A stretch of DNA of 64,000 nt, from assembly GCA_013396525.1 (NCBI GenBank), contig VWYX01000119.1:982601-1046600 (forward strand), given 5' to 3'. The notes beneath the pieces were generated by a model that saw nothing but the letters and a program-made list of their open reading frames with translations, did no database searches and was not told the origin of the DNA. Origin of the DNA: Chaetorhynchus papuensis. Taxonomy: Eukaryota > Chordata > Aves > Passeriformes > Rhipiduridae. How positions within the stretch are numbered: the first letter of the stretch is position 1; each line of letters starts with the position of its first letter. The translations under genes were made by a program, and so were the position numbers. Below, piece by piece: positions 33,401 to 46,100 of this stretch.

Positions 33401-36400
33401 GGTTGTTACTATTATTTAGCAACTAATCTCTGCAAAGAATAGCAAGTTTATGGCTGGCTGTCTCAGCACCAGACACTCACGAGTTCTGTATGAATGAATA
33501 TCTAGGAGGCAAGAAATAGTGAGGATGACACCACTGGCAGGGAGTTTAACTAACACACATGAACTAATAACAGATATTAAGAGACAGGACTTCCTAAATT
33601 GCACTGGGGCCACCGCTAGTCTTCATAGCTTCTGCAAGGAATTCCAGAACCTGTTGTCACTGGCATACCAGGTTAGTATTAGGCAAGCCTTCTTCAGAAA
33701 ACTCACATTGATGAAAAATGTTGTGCAGTCTTTAGTTTTGTGCTTTTCAGAAGTGGAGACTTTGTTTCCATCCTAATGTTATGGTTAAAAATGGGCTGCC
33801 TGTGCCCCTGTGTGCCACAGACACTCGGAAAGTGCTGAACAGGTAACTGGGGAAAGCACTTTCAGCCCACCACGTAATTCCTTCCCTGCACACAAAGAGG
33901 GAATATTTGTGGCCTGCTGACACATAGCACTTCAGAAAGTCAGGAAAATTTGTAGGACAGTGAGTAGATGCTAGAAATCTTTGCCGGGAACCTTATTGAC
34001 TATCACGAGTTTCTCCTCTATGAAACGCTCTTACAACTTCATCCACTGCCTCTCCCCTGCCTCATCTAAACAGTTTTCTGCAAGAAAAAGGGAGCAGTAG
34101 GAAGCTGCACACTGCTTTTCTTAGTGGTCCTTTTCATTTAACTTAGCCACTGGGCTTTATAATGCAGCCTGCCTGGGACAATGCATTAATAGTCTCATTC
34201 TACCAGTGTGACAGAACAACAAAGAGCCCAGTATGTGCTGAAATATGCACTCCCCTTGCTAAGCCTGTAATCCTAGCTTTGATATTTTTTTGTTTAAGCT
34301 ATCAGCACCAAGCTAGTGAGAATGAATCGGAAATTGCACGCTTAATTTCGTCTTCTGCTTGACTTCCATCTTTGATAAGAGACTGAAGAGAATGGGCTGA
34401 GGGAAGCTCATGGCTTCCTCCACAGATGATGTTAAAGGACAGTTTGTCATACACAGTAGCCTCCATTTTCTTGGTCATAACCACAAAATCCCTCCTGTCC
34501 TTCCTGTAATTTCCTCAAGAAGGACATCAAAAGTGCAGATACATTTCCTGAATTTGGGCTGCTGCTGCCACTCTACTCTAGACCTGCTGTGTCAGCTGCT
34601 GTCACCTTTCCTCCAGCTGCAAACAAATCTTTGAGTTCTGGCCCCAAAATGGGTGACCCGGATGCGAGACTCAATGCAGAGGGGTTTCAGTGCCCTTGCT
34701 CACAGCAGCATCATGGATCTCTTCTGCCACCATCCTCCAGCCTAGGAATCAGTGTGTCCTTGCTCATTTGCCTGATATTCACCTAGGGGACGCTGCCACT
34801 GCTGCAGCTGAGAGCATCCATCAAGCTCTCCCACTGCTTTGACAGAGCTTCAAGGAGTTGCCAGACTACAGCTGCCATTTGCAATTCTTTGCTGTTTAGA
34901 AGCTGTTTGGTAACTTTTTAATGAACTTCTGATGCTGATCACGCAGACCCCACCTTCTCTGACTCTGCAGGATGCCAGAGGATGGACAGAGGGTCATAGC
35001 CCCAGAGGTGGTTAATCGGCACCTGTGTGAGACCCTCTGGCCAGCTCACAGCACCCTGATTGAGTGGGTTGAGCCTGAGGTGAACCAATTACTATAAAAA
35101 TGAGAGAGATCATGTGGAAAGAAGGGTTAAAGGCTGAACTGTGCACAGCTTTACTGCAGAGGGAAGCAGAAAGGGTGGAAAAGGCACACTCAGGGGACTG
35201 AGGGGCTGTAAAATCTGATCACTCTTCTGCTTCAAGGACATTCACGTTGCAAGGTAAGGAACAGCAACCAACACCAATCTGGGCAATCAAGCTTACCTTC
35301 AAAGTGTACAAAGGGAGCTTATCTCCCTGCTAAGGTCAACAGAAAATTCCCATTGAGCTCATGAGGGCTTGGATTTTCAATTAATGCAAGGCTACTGGAC
35401 TTGATGTTCAGTTATGAAGCACTTGTAATTATTAATTTATCTCTCTGACTTCCAGTTGTCTTCTGAAGGGAGATAATATAGCATAGCTTAAGACTGAATG
35501 TATATTTGTACTTTAAAACACCATTATCAGTGATGTGAATTGACATACCATATTCTTCTGGGCCAGTTTAAGAAGCAGCATGAAAATAATCTTATTGGAC
35601 ACATAAAAATGAACTGTGAGTCTGCACGCTGGAATCTAGTTACTGTGCCATTTTACTTATTGTTAACGTAAAGCCTTTTGCTGCTGTTAATTCATAACTG
35701 TAACACACTTTCCAAAGACAAAATGCTAGGAGTTAGTTTTTTCCAATCTTTTAAAAATTTTGTTTTACAAGCAAGATTCAAGTAGTCTGCACCTGCTGTT
35801 TCTAGGACCCTGAGAAGTAGTAAAACTCCCAGTGTCTCAACAAGTTGCTTTTTACAGCAACACTGTTGAGTTTTCAGAAATTAGTTGTTTGTCTCTTCCT
35901 CCCATTTTTTAAATCTTTACTTAAGTATTAAACTCCTGTGAACAGTTGTGCTTATGCTTTCAGAGTTACAGAAGTGACTGGGTGCTACGATGAAGGACCA
36001 ACTGTTCTAGCACAGAAAGTTCCATACAGAGCTACAAGTGGAGAACAGTTTTCTTCCCCTTTGCAACTAATCGCTTAATGTCAAATACAAAAATTATAGA
36101 GGTACAGAGGTTCCCTGGAAATCAGTGTGACCCCAGAAGCAGGATTACTAGAAAATTACCGGAATATGCAATATTTTCAAACTTGAACCATGAATATTGT
36201 CAAAGGCCAAAGAGATACCTGAGGAAGCAGCTAACCACAAAGACATTACAGGGTACCAGCCATGGGGGCTGGAGGTAGCCAGGAGGGGAGGGGCAGGCTC
36301 AGAACAGGAGAAGTCAGAGGGAAGGGCAAGTGCTGGAGATAGCCTGACCAATAAGCCACACTGGCTGGACATTTGGCACTGGCGATAAGTTGAGCCAAGG

Positions 36401-38409
36401 AGACATGGAGATCAGAAAACAACACTCCAGGAGGCTGGGAGGTGATGTTCAGATCAAAGTCTGTCAGCTGTGTCACAGGATGAACATAGGTAAGGGTTTG
36501 GCAGTACTGTTTTGAATCACTTCAAGGAAAAATAGTGAGAAATTGGGATAGCCAGGTAAAAAATAGTCTGCAGCCAAGTAGGAGCAGATCTTGGAGCAGA
36601 TCAGCCAGATCTTGGTCAAAAGCAATAGAAGAGGAACCACTCTCTGAGCCCCATCAGCTTTAAGTAGTTGTCCAAGTGTACAGGGAAGGAAGAGAAGGTG
36701 TTGGAGCATGAAAAACTGAAAAGAAGATGGTAATTTATTCAATTTAAAACCTGCTTTTTTTCTGCAGCATTCCTCACACAAGTATTAAGAGCTAGAGAAA
36801 TATAAACCATTACCTCTTTTTTATAGGTGGGACTTTTGTGTATAGGAAGATGAAACAATTTCCCTGAAGTTACCCAGCAGCTCAGTGGCAGAGCTGACAA
36901 ATGAACTCAAGGATCACAAATCCCTATCCAGTTCAGGTTTTGAACATTTTTCTCCATTTGCAATCAATTAAACAAAAGGAAAAACTGTGCAAGTTGCTTG
37001 TAATTGTCCCAAAGTCATACATACAATAATCTTTAACTGATGAACATATTTCCTACCCTTTGTTTATGCTGGTTATTCAATAGTGACTATTTGTGGTGTG
37101 AGAAGTCAATCCTACAGCATTATTTTTCTTGATACCCCGATTGGGTACCAATTTTCTTGGAAAGCTAACAGCTAAAAAGAATGTTTGTTTCCCAAATACA
37201 TCGGAGTGAAATCTGTATTCTGCACAGGTGCACATATAGTCGTGAGCTAAACACTCAAAACCAACTCTTATTTGCAATGTCTATTTTGCCACTATTGGGC
37301 TGAAAGATGAAGACAAAAGAAGAGGCTGCTCATGTGCTGTAATGGGGGAAATGGAAAGCGGCTGGCAATCACTCTAAAATACACAGAGGATTTTCTCATA
37401 TCATGCTGGAGTACGTAGGCTCTTGAGCAATGGCCTACTCTGTAAAAAGCCCCTTTAAAAGGATGTATCTTGACTCTAATGCATTGCCTATGCTGTGCAA
37501 GAAAGCAGTTATCTAGGAAAGAAATAAAAGAAAACATCAGAACATCAGACAGCAAAGTGAAAGGGCAAACTTGGGACTCCATTCTGCCATCTAAATACTC
37601 TACCTCATGCCATGTGAATGCCCTACAGTATCCTCCATGGTCCCAGCCACCTCTCCAAAAAGGCATAGTCCTCTCATGGGTTCTGTGCTTTCTGCATATA
37701 CAATGCCTTGCACCACATCTGGGGCTTTAAAGGCCCAATCCAAAGTCTATTGATTTCATCTCAATGTCCCAAATCAAGGCTGGAATAAATACATTCAAAC
37801 ATTTCTTTTTTGCTTCACCTTGAATTTCATGCATGCTCGGCCCACCAGCCAGCTTAAAAATCACAAACTGCTGCCTGTAACACTAATATTTTGTCCACAG
37901 AACAAATGCTATCCATCTTCATTGTCTCCACAGAAAAAGTTTTGATTTTTCCATTTCTTCTACAAACAAAATGAACATATAATTTATGTTTGTGAGCAAA
38001 GTGATTTTATGGTATTTCTCTTTGTTGACAGAATGATTGGAATAAAATTACATTCTGTTGACGAAAAAAGTGATGAAATGTCGCTTGTGCATGTTAGGAA
38101 CAAAAGAATTTGACAAAAAACACAGTTTGCCAATGGGACATAATAAATGTTTTAACAAAATGAATTCTGTCTGTCTCCTATTTGTCCTAGGAATGCCATG
38201 AGAAATTTTTCCAAATCCATTATGTCAAAATAAAATATAAAAATTTTACCTATAAAAGGACTAAACACTACTTTTATAGAAGCCATTCCTGCTAGTGCTT
38301 TAAGCCATATTGCTCTAGGTCACATCTCTTTTTTCCAGAATACAGTAATTTTTAATAGAGATATGTGGGATCCACATGTTTTGGTACCTATCCATCCTAC
38401 ACACCATCA
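30459..38409. other. Long non-coding stretch, nothing firmly recognised
   Basis: No transposable element recognised. Plus-strand donor-like sites lie at about 35252 (GCAAG/GTAAGG, only a 17-nt block after a strong acceptor CACTCTTCTGCTTCAAG) and 36491 (CATAG/GTAAGG, 37-nt open block after a weak acceptor). A short TA-rich run lies at 31869-31886. Overlapping short frames throughout have no domain support. 32200-33100 is a GC-richer patch. Confidence 0.35.
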
Positions 38410-38661
38410 TTAATTAACAGTAGTAGGCTTTCGCTTTTTTTTGGATTTTTGGTAAATTGGAGAACGAAGTGGAACTTTGTCATTTTCAGGAATACTAGAT
38501 ATGTTTAAAGATAACAATGTTTGTTCTTGGAAGTCATCAGGCCTCTGACAGCAACACGAGTACTCACATAATTTAATTCTTTCAGAGCCTAAGCAACAGT
38601 CTGACAGCATCTGGGAAATGTGTGCCAAGCTATTTTCTCTTTGAACTTTGATGCCTGACAT
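38410..38661 (-). CDS. Candidate terminal coding exon or small ORF, minus strand
   Basis: An 83-codon frame from ATG at 38659-38661 to TAA, preceded directly by an AAAG that could serve as an acceptor, so the whole frame could be an exon starting in phase 0. The product has a cysteine-rich patch (LCEYSCCCQRPDDFQEQ) and a strongly basic tail (SPIYQKSKKKRKPTTVN). The composition is coding-like, but a frame of this length is expected by chance in 64 kb. The pyrimidine-rich stretch is about 30 bases from the AG, further than usual. It would close the frame of the 41051-41122 block. The basic tail resembles a nuclear localisation signal. No family recognised. Confidence 0.25.
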   Translation of the reverse strand: MSGIKVQRENSLAHISQMLSDCCLGSERIKLCEYSCCCQRPDDFQEQTLLSLNISSIPENDKVPLRSPIYQKSKKKRKPTTVN

Positions 38662-39799
38662 CTTTACATGGACATGAGCTCATATGAGGATGGGCAGAAA
38701 GGGAGGGGAATCTCTCTTTGGTGGGCTCAAGTGAATGAGCTTAGACAAGGCTGATTTACCCTTGGTAGCAGAGGGCCTTTAGGTTAAAAGAAATTTGATG
38801 GCTCTACAGGGAGTGGGATATAAAAGCACAAGGCTCAGAACAAAGGGAATAGACTTAAGTGACCATCATGAAATGGTTCAGCACAAAGCAAAAAAAGAGC
38901 CACTACGAAAGGTTAAAGTGCAAAAGAACAAAAGCAAAGGTCGAACAAAATTATGTAAGCATCAACATAGTAACAACAAATAAAACAAAAAAATTAAATT
39001 TGCAGCATAAACAGAGCCATCTGTGTTGATCCTTCCTTTCTTGCTGATCTTTATTAGGCCTGAAGGCTATAAATCAGTCCAGGACAAGTGACTGCTCCTG
39101 GCCAGGGTGATGGTGAAGAGCATGAGCTTCGCTACAGAGCTGGTGTGTGGGACAAGCTCAAGGGACAGACTTGGCTAGTTTGGTCCCTGGGATGTGCATA
39201 AAAGGTTGCCAGTGCTTCCAGGGCTCAGGCAGGCAGTGAAAGGAGTCGACTTTCCTTCCAGACAGATAAAAATGAAAGAAAAACATTGTAATCCCATTAG
39301 CCCTGGTGGATTTCTGTCTGATCTTCCATCGTGCAGAGGAATACCATCCCCACTGCAAGCACTGGGATTTTGGCCATACCCCACATTATATCAGCTAGCT
39401 AGGGCATGAAGCACCCTTAAATCCATTAAATTCCCCTGTGGCTAAGTGAGGAGATGCAGAAAGGACACAGAAAGGGTCTGGCAAGATCCTACAGTGCAGA
39501 CACACTTCCAAATATTCACAAGTTTGAGCTTTTCAAGTCACTGCAGCTTCACACGGTCAGAAAGACTGCAGACCTGTGTTCTGGACTTTAACATCATGGG
39601 CTAAAGAAATCTGTGATCTTGGGGCCACCAAAGATCTTGTCAGACTTGCTTCTGGCATTCCAAGGTCATGGTAAGGTAAATGATGTTTAGTTCAACTGTG
39701 TATGGGTTAAAGATCTGGAGGAGACCCATCTCTCTATGGATTGGCCAATCTGTACAAATATTAACACAAAAGCAGTGATAGACATTTACATTTATCAGC
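38662..39799. other. Non-coding, nothing recognised
   Basis: The plus-strand frame 38795-38983 encodes a very basic 62-residue product, explained by A/G-rich composition. Nothing else was seen. Confidence 0.4.
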
Positions 39800-40330
39800 A
39801 AATGTCTCTTAGAGCTAAAAACGCAATTAATTGCACTGCTTGCACTAAGGCTTTTGTTCTTCCCTCCCTCTCTCCTCCAGCCCCTCCCAACAGCGAGAAG
39901 AAGGGAGCTAACGTGGTAAATGTTTTTTCCCCTGATTTTTCCCTTACAAAAGAATAAATGATATTAAAAGCTAAGAAATGTTCAAACATAATCAACGCAC
40001 ACATACATTCTAAAGAAAATAGCAAAGTAAATGCAAAGCCTATGCTAATGCATCATCCAGGTTGAGATTTTAATTGCAAAAAGTCAGGAAATGTGAAGTT
40101 ATGGTTCTCACAGTAATCATCACTCAGCCCCTTGAACACAGGTAGGATTTGTATTCCAGGCAGTGTGCGGCGTTAACTCAAACACCAGCGTATATATGCG
40201 TTCTCTGCCTTCATTACAGTTGCTGGGGGAACCATAATTCTGCATTTGCTGACTTTTGCTCAATTAATTTTTCTCCTTATTGCTGTGCTACAAGATTCTT
40301 GCATTTAATTTCGCTGTATTAAAAAAAACA
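39800..40330. promoter_or_regulatory. Possible conserved non-coding element
   Basis: Unique, repeat-free sequence with POU-type octamer variants (ATGCTAAT at 40042-40049, ATGCAAAG nearby), several CAATTA/TAATTG cores and retained CpGs (GTGCGGCGTTAAC, ATATATGCGTTC). The texture resembles a vertebrate developmental enhancer. Conservation is not testable here. Confidence 0.2.
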
Positions 40331-40458
40331 AACACGTAAAACAATGAAAAGGAACTGGAAATTTCCATTGCATATTAAAGTAAGGAGACCATCCATTCTG
40401 TCTCTGCATCCTAAGGCTCATGTAGGACCATGCAGTCATTTTAGAGCACAGGTACATG

Positions 40459-40507
40459 AATAATAATAATAGCAATAGTAATAACAGTTAATAATAATTA
40501 CAATAAA
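40459..40507. repeat. Imperfect (AAT)n microsatellite
   Basis: AATAATAATAAT followed by variant units (AGC, AGT, CAG) to about 40507. Confidence 0.9.
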
Positions 40508-41050
40508 TGCACAGACTGGAGCTTCACCTCATTGTGAAGTGAGTGCAAAAAAGGTCAGGGAACTGGCATGCTCTGGACAATGCCTTTTTTCAACCCACTG
40601 TGGTAACTACTTATACTGCACTTCTTTGCAATGAATGCCATGCTGAGGTCCCATGTTCCCACCGAGGCTGTCTCAGATGTGTTTCACCACAAAAGCAAAT
40701 TCTGTGCCCCCACAACCTGCTCAGTCCTTCAGCACCTCTGAGGATAATTTTGTATGTAATCCTCCAACTGCATGCTGGTGGTGGGATATACCTGCCTGGA
40801 AATCTGCCTGGTCAATCTGCAGGAGCAGCCACAAAAGTAATTAATTCTAGTGGTCTGAAAAATCAGTTGGAATACAATGCTTAGAGCAGGTATTTTCCTA
40901 CTCTGTAACAAAGGAGTCATCAATCTCAGCTTCTGCTCTGATATATAATTGAAGGCACACTTGCAGACACACTAAGTAAGCCTCACTAGCATTATTGACG
41001 TGGTCTCTTTGTACCAGCAGGAGTCCCACACCATTGTGACTTGTCCTTAC

Positions 41051-41122
41051 CCACCTTTCGTCCTCCTCTGTGCTCCTGAAATGCGCCCACAAGGATGTTT
41101 CAAGGTCAGATTTCCAAAGTGG
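41051..41122 (-). CDS. Candidate 72-nt exon, minus strand
   Basis: On the minus strand a good acceptor (TTCATCTTCATATCCTTCAG) and a donor (AAGGTGG then GTAAGG) bound 72 nt, a multiple of three. Two frames are open. The phase-0 frame reads PLWKSDLETSLWAHFRSTEE then DERW and is coding-like (acidic and aromatic, no low complexity). It joins in frame with the block at 43116-43167. Because the frame leaves no remainder, it could equally be a skipped cassette exon. No domain recognised. Confidence 0.3.
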
Positions 41123-43115
41123 CTGAAGGATATGAAGATGAATACAAACCCAGTCAGAGTTTAAATAACTGAGCACTTGGTAAATCCCACTAATCCCACC
41201 TTTCTTTTAAAGCTGATATACATATAAAATCTTTTCCTAGGAAAAGCCATCCCCCAGAAGTCACCATTCTCATGCAAACTGTCATGCCAGGGGTTCTCTT
41301 TTTCTCATAGCAGTGGGTCTGCTGGTCAGACAAATCCATTAGCCCTTGCTAAAACAGCCCTCACTCAGAAGGAGCATACATATAAGTCTCCTGAGCTAAG
41401 ATATCAGTATTGTCTCTCTTTGGTAAATCTTGGCATTTTCTTCTAAAATTATTCCATAATTTACAGCTTTATGTTAGCTAATGTGCAAATGGGAAACACA
41501 AGTGCCTCCTGTCCTCTGTAATGTCTCTGATAAACTTTCCTCTCATGATGGAAAGAGTGGGATTTGTGCTGTTAGATCGGCATAGCCACAGGTGAGCACT
41601 GGTCTCCAATTTATAAAGAGCTATCAGACATCCATGGTGTGTTCACGTGCTGTTTATTGCCAACAATATGGGGGTTTTTACCTTCCAAATATGTGAAACA
41701 TTTTCCAAATATAGCTCTCATTAGTACTTACTCGTTAAAAAGAAGGGGAGTCACAAATTTCTCACTGAAAAATTGCACTTTTCAAAAATATAAGCAAATC
41801 TTGGCAGAAACTTCACATGCGTTTTCCAGTATCTCTTTCCCCTCCTCAAGAAAAAAAAAAAAAAGATTATAAAACTACCACTTTTTGTTATTCAGATCTT
41901 TCTTCCTTCCTCTTTTACCTTTTTCCATTGTAAAAAGAAAGGAAATAGACTTTTCAAGAAGGCAGAGAAAGAATAATGGAGAAAAATTCCCATGGACTTT
42001 TGGGGCTTTTCTGCTCCTTCACTGAAATACGTTTATTTGGTTGAGCTGTAAGCCTCTAGGTCAGCCTGTTCTGTGGACTTTGAATGCAAAGAGCACATCC
42101 AGCCAGAGGTAAGAATCCAAGGTCTCTGGCAGAAAACAGCATCAGACAGAACACAGGGCAGCTCCTGATCATGCCAGAAAGAAGAAATGGTGTTGCAAAA
42201 AGGGCAAAGAGTTCATTCAGCTCTATTTTATGCTTTTTGCCAATTTTCCCAAACCATAGTCAAAAGAGTCCAAATTCTCTGTGAAGCCGTGTCAAACCTA
42301 CGGCTGACCCACAGCACTGTACCACTCCTTTCACTCATTTGAAATAAAAGCATGATGGTCACACAGTAAAAACATTGACAGAGGTCTCCTGATCTAAAAC
42401 ATGCAGGAATCTTTGCTTTCAGGGGTATGAAACATGCAAATAAAGCAGTGAGCCAGGGAAATAGGTCTAACACAGGTCATGAAGAGAAACACTAGTTAGC
42501 AGTCATGCAGACCTTGGACACAGTGCCATGAAGGGATCATTTCAGTGGTAAGGAACCCCCCACAGAGGACCCAGGGAAATTCCATCACAGCAAGGAAGAA
42601 GTATCACCTTCTTGCTCTTCCTACTGAGGAAAAAAGCTGAATTAGCTGAAATATGTCACCAAACAGAAAATCTAGGTCATAAGTGGAGTTGAGCAAGCAG
42701 GGTTTTGGGATGTCCTACAGGAATCAGCTCTTATAAATATCCACGGTCTTTTGAGAGGACCACCAGCAGCCTTAGGACTATTAAAGAAGAGATTATGGAA
42801 ATCAGTATTAGGTGCTACCTGGAGTATGGTGCTTGCCTAGTGCTTTGTAGCTCAAAAGAAGGAGGCAGCAGAAAAAGAAATAAAGAGTCCAGAGATGCAA
42901 GATGAGTGAGAAGAGGAGGATGCAGGCAAGGTGGTCACTCAGGCTGGATGCACCCAGGAGGAGGCAAACACCAGGGGCACATGAGGAATGTGCAATAAAT
43001 TGATAGGTGAGGGCAGCGAACAAGTTGTGTTCGATGTTCTCAGGACAGTACAAGATTTTCACCAAAAGCAAATGAAAGTCACTAGTCACTAACAATGACC
43101 CTGTAGACAACTTAC
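41123..43115. other. Putative intron; nothing recognised
   Basis: A plus-strand pair at 42060-42108 (acceptor AGCCTCTAG, donor CCAGAG/GTAAGA, 49 nt, one open frame) is probably coincidence. 42700-43050 is purine-rich, with frames on both strands. No repeat family was recognised. Confidence 0.3.
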
Positions 43116-43167
43116 CACAGCTGGTGCATCGAAAGGCTCCCGAAAAGGTGACATGGGTAATACAGAT
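43116..43167 (-). CDS. Candidate 52-nt exon, minus strand
   Basis: On the minus strand a strong acceptor (GTTTCTCCCTCTTAACATGTAG, with branch-like CTTAACA) and a consensus donor (GCTGTG then GTAAGTT) bound 52 nt. All three frames are open. The frame that ends in phase 0 reads SVLPMSPFREPFDAPAV and continues without a stop into 41051-41122. Two CpGs (TTCGGG, TTCGAT) are retained, which is unusual for neutral AT-rich sequence here and suits coding constraint. Partner exons upstream are uncertain. Confidence 0.33.
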
Positions 43168-46100
43168 CTACATGTTAAGAGGGAGAAACATACAGGAGAC
43201 ACCAGCCAGCTCCTTCAGCAACCCCCTTACAAACAAATTGTTTCTCTTACTACTGGTTGTACCTATTTTTATTTAAAATAGACTGTCCAAGGACAGGCAG
43301 TGCATACCTGTGGTGGAGTAAAGTTATTTGGAAACTTTCCTATCCAATTTCTGCTTCAGACTTCACTTTGAAAATCTAGCAATTCAAAAAGAAACAAAAG
43401 CATCCCACAGAATGATACCAAAGGACAAAGTTATTTTGGGAATACAATTTTAATCAGTGCAGTACCAGCATTTAAATCTGCTGCCGTACTGACATCAGTG
43501 GGGAAAAAATAATTAAAAACAAGGAGTCCAGAGGGACTGGCAGTTTTGGAAATTAATCTACACCTGTGTCACCTTAACACGGGATTACTGCAATTCACTC
43601 TTGATGCAGAAATTGTGGGGGAGCAAGAACTGCCAGCTCGCTTGTTAGGATGAGTTTCAGAGTGAGTGACACCTCTGCTCTGTGATGTGTAATGGCTAAC
43701 AACCCATTTCCATCTGACTCCCTGCATCAGGGAGTCAGCAAATTAGTCACCTGACTTTTTATTCTCACGTGAGTCCACGGTGTCCAGATTACTGCGGTGA
43801 GAAGACAAATGAAATCAATAGAATCTCTGTTCCCAAACAGATTTCCTATCAAAACAGAGTGGCAAGGGAACAGAAAGGGTACAGCAAACAAGGGTGACCA
43901 CTCACCAGATATGGGTGACATGTGCTGAGTACAAGCCCTTGTCACCAAGGGACAGGAAACCAATTCCTCTCAAGCACACTGCTACCTTATCTGTGTGTCC
44001 CCAGTGTTTCCCTGCCCCAGGGACAGGCAATACCCCAGGCTGTGGCTCAGCTTGGAGCTAGAGCAATGGGCAGATGCTACTGGGACCATCCTCTGGCTCT
44101 CCAGGCAGGGACATATCCCTTCAAAAGCATCTCCCATCCCACACCAGCCCCCTCCTCCCCACCACCCCCCAGGGAGGGAGCAGCCACCCTTCTAGCCAGG
44201 CTGGAGGGATCCACAAGAATCACTTGGACATTGAACCTGCAAAAGCAGTACTACACTGCAGTGTAGGCAGCTCAGGGGCAGACAATCACAGCCTTTGTTA
44301 CCATGTGTGCTGATGCTTCATCAGCTATGCAAATCAGGACAGTGCTTGGGTAAACTTTATTTGCCTAAAACACTGGCTTTCCAGAAGATAAAAATCCCTC
44401 TGAAAGCAAGAGGACACTCATATTTGTCAGAAGAAGTTTCTCATTTCTTATTGCTGCATGTGAGGAAAGGAATTCTTTATCCTTCTTCCTTTATGGATTT
44501 TTTTTTCCTTTATCCTCATCCCATAACTCTGAAGTAAAATCTTGGTGATGTATTCCAACCTAAATCTGCTATTCATTGGTATTTCAAACAAATTGGATTT
44601 CAAACTGAGCTCAAATGCTCCCATCCTAGAATTTCCTAAAATTTTCAAATCTTTTCTTTGACACTTCAAAATGAAACATTTCTCTACAAAATCCTTCTGA
44701 GACATCTACCTAATTCTGAAAGGCTTGAACAAACCACAGGTGAAGTAAAAAGTTGCACTTTGAATATGTAATAATATTGCAACAAAACCAATTTTTCCAT
44801 CCAGTTTTTCAGCAGGGTCATCACTCAGGCCTGGGATATGGCTATATTTCCTCTAGGGCACAAAAGAGCTGAGCTGTATCTGCTAGAAGCAAGGTGACAA
44901 AGTAACACCACCTCTGTGAGTGAAATGAGCCATGTCAGAAGAAGCGTAGTCTGAGTCCTAAGAACTCCTGCCAGAAGAGCTGAGCACTTTGGGTCCTGGC
45001 AGCACACGGCAGCCTGGATGCCTCGGAGCATCCCCCAGCACAGGCAGGCGATGGGAGGCACTGAACACACATCATTGTGTGGGCAGCCAGGTGAAGCACC
45101 ACTGCAGCTGGTGGGAGCCATGCTGTGTCCACAGGGGTTTGTTTCAGTGCTCTGCTGGCCCTGAAGGGCTCTGCTGCCCAGGCAGAGAGCAGTACTCAAG
45201 CTTACCAGTTCTTTTTCTTCTTGGAGAGATGCAAACATCTGCAAACACCACCTCCACTGACAAAATGCTCTTGCACAGACCAGCTCACAGTCCCCTTTCC
45301 CTGGTGGGAGAACTGGAGGCATTTTTGTGTCTGCAGGATCCTTGGAGATATAATTGCAAGAGGCCACCTTGCTGCCAAGTACAATGTTGCTGCAGCCAAT
45401 AATCATACTGGGGCAGTTTTTAACTGAGCTCATGATCATTTTAAGCATAAACCTGTCTTCAGAACCCCTCTGGATGACAAGGGCAAGGTGGAGGCAGCAA
45501 AGCGAAGAGAGCTGGTGGAGATGACTGAACAACCTGCAAGCAGGGCTGCCATCAAGGAGCTCCAAGCTCCCAGCCCTGCTGCTGGCCAGGCTGCCCTGAG
45601 CCCTGGGTCAGTGGTGGGAGAGCAGAGCCACTGAACACCTACACATTATCCATAACTTGTCACACAGTGCTTTTGTGAAACAAAGAAAATTTCCACTACC
45701 CCGATTCTAGGGATATGAATCAGGTTTCAGGTGATGGACTGGCTTTTTAACTCAATTTTGTTCAAGCTAAAAGCTTCTTCAGAGGGTGTTCGAGTATTCA
45801 AACATCTTTTATCTAGTGTTTTCATACAGATATACAAACCAAAGATTGGCAGAAAATGGCAACTTTTGTTTGAGGCCTTTGGCTTATAGTGTATATGGAG
45901 AAGTCAAAGAGGAGAGACGGTGGTTTTCCATCACCTACCATCCCTCCATCCAGGCTGAACTCCCCAGTCCCTGATCCTTGGCACTGCCACAGCAGCTGCC
46001 AGGGGACAGACTCTGAAGCTACAAACCACAGACACTTACAGACGTGCAAACAACAGGACAGGAAAAAATCAGACAGGTACCTTTCTGCACAAGCACATGA

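Noticed and set aside
38795..38983. Very basic 62-codon plus-strand frame
   Set aside because: The lysine-rich product follows directly from an A/G-rich stretch. No upstream signals.
42660..43060. Possible CR1-like 5' block (GGAGTATGGTGC, AGAGTCCAGAGATGCAAG)
   Set aside because: Only short partial matches to CR1 phrasing and no continuous alignment in CR1 order, so it was not called as an element.
44270..44310. GCDC-type cysteine cluster on the minus strand
   Set aside because: No acceptor with a pyrimidine tract and only a weak donor. It could not be linked to the cysteine-rich candidate gene.
44825..45565. Longest open frame in the window (246 codons, minus strand)
   Set aside because: It lies in a GC-richer patch where long frames arise easily, overlaps long frames on the other strand, shows no domain, signal peptide pattern or splice context, and its residue content mirrors base composition.
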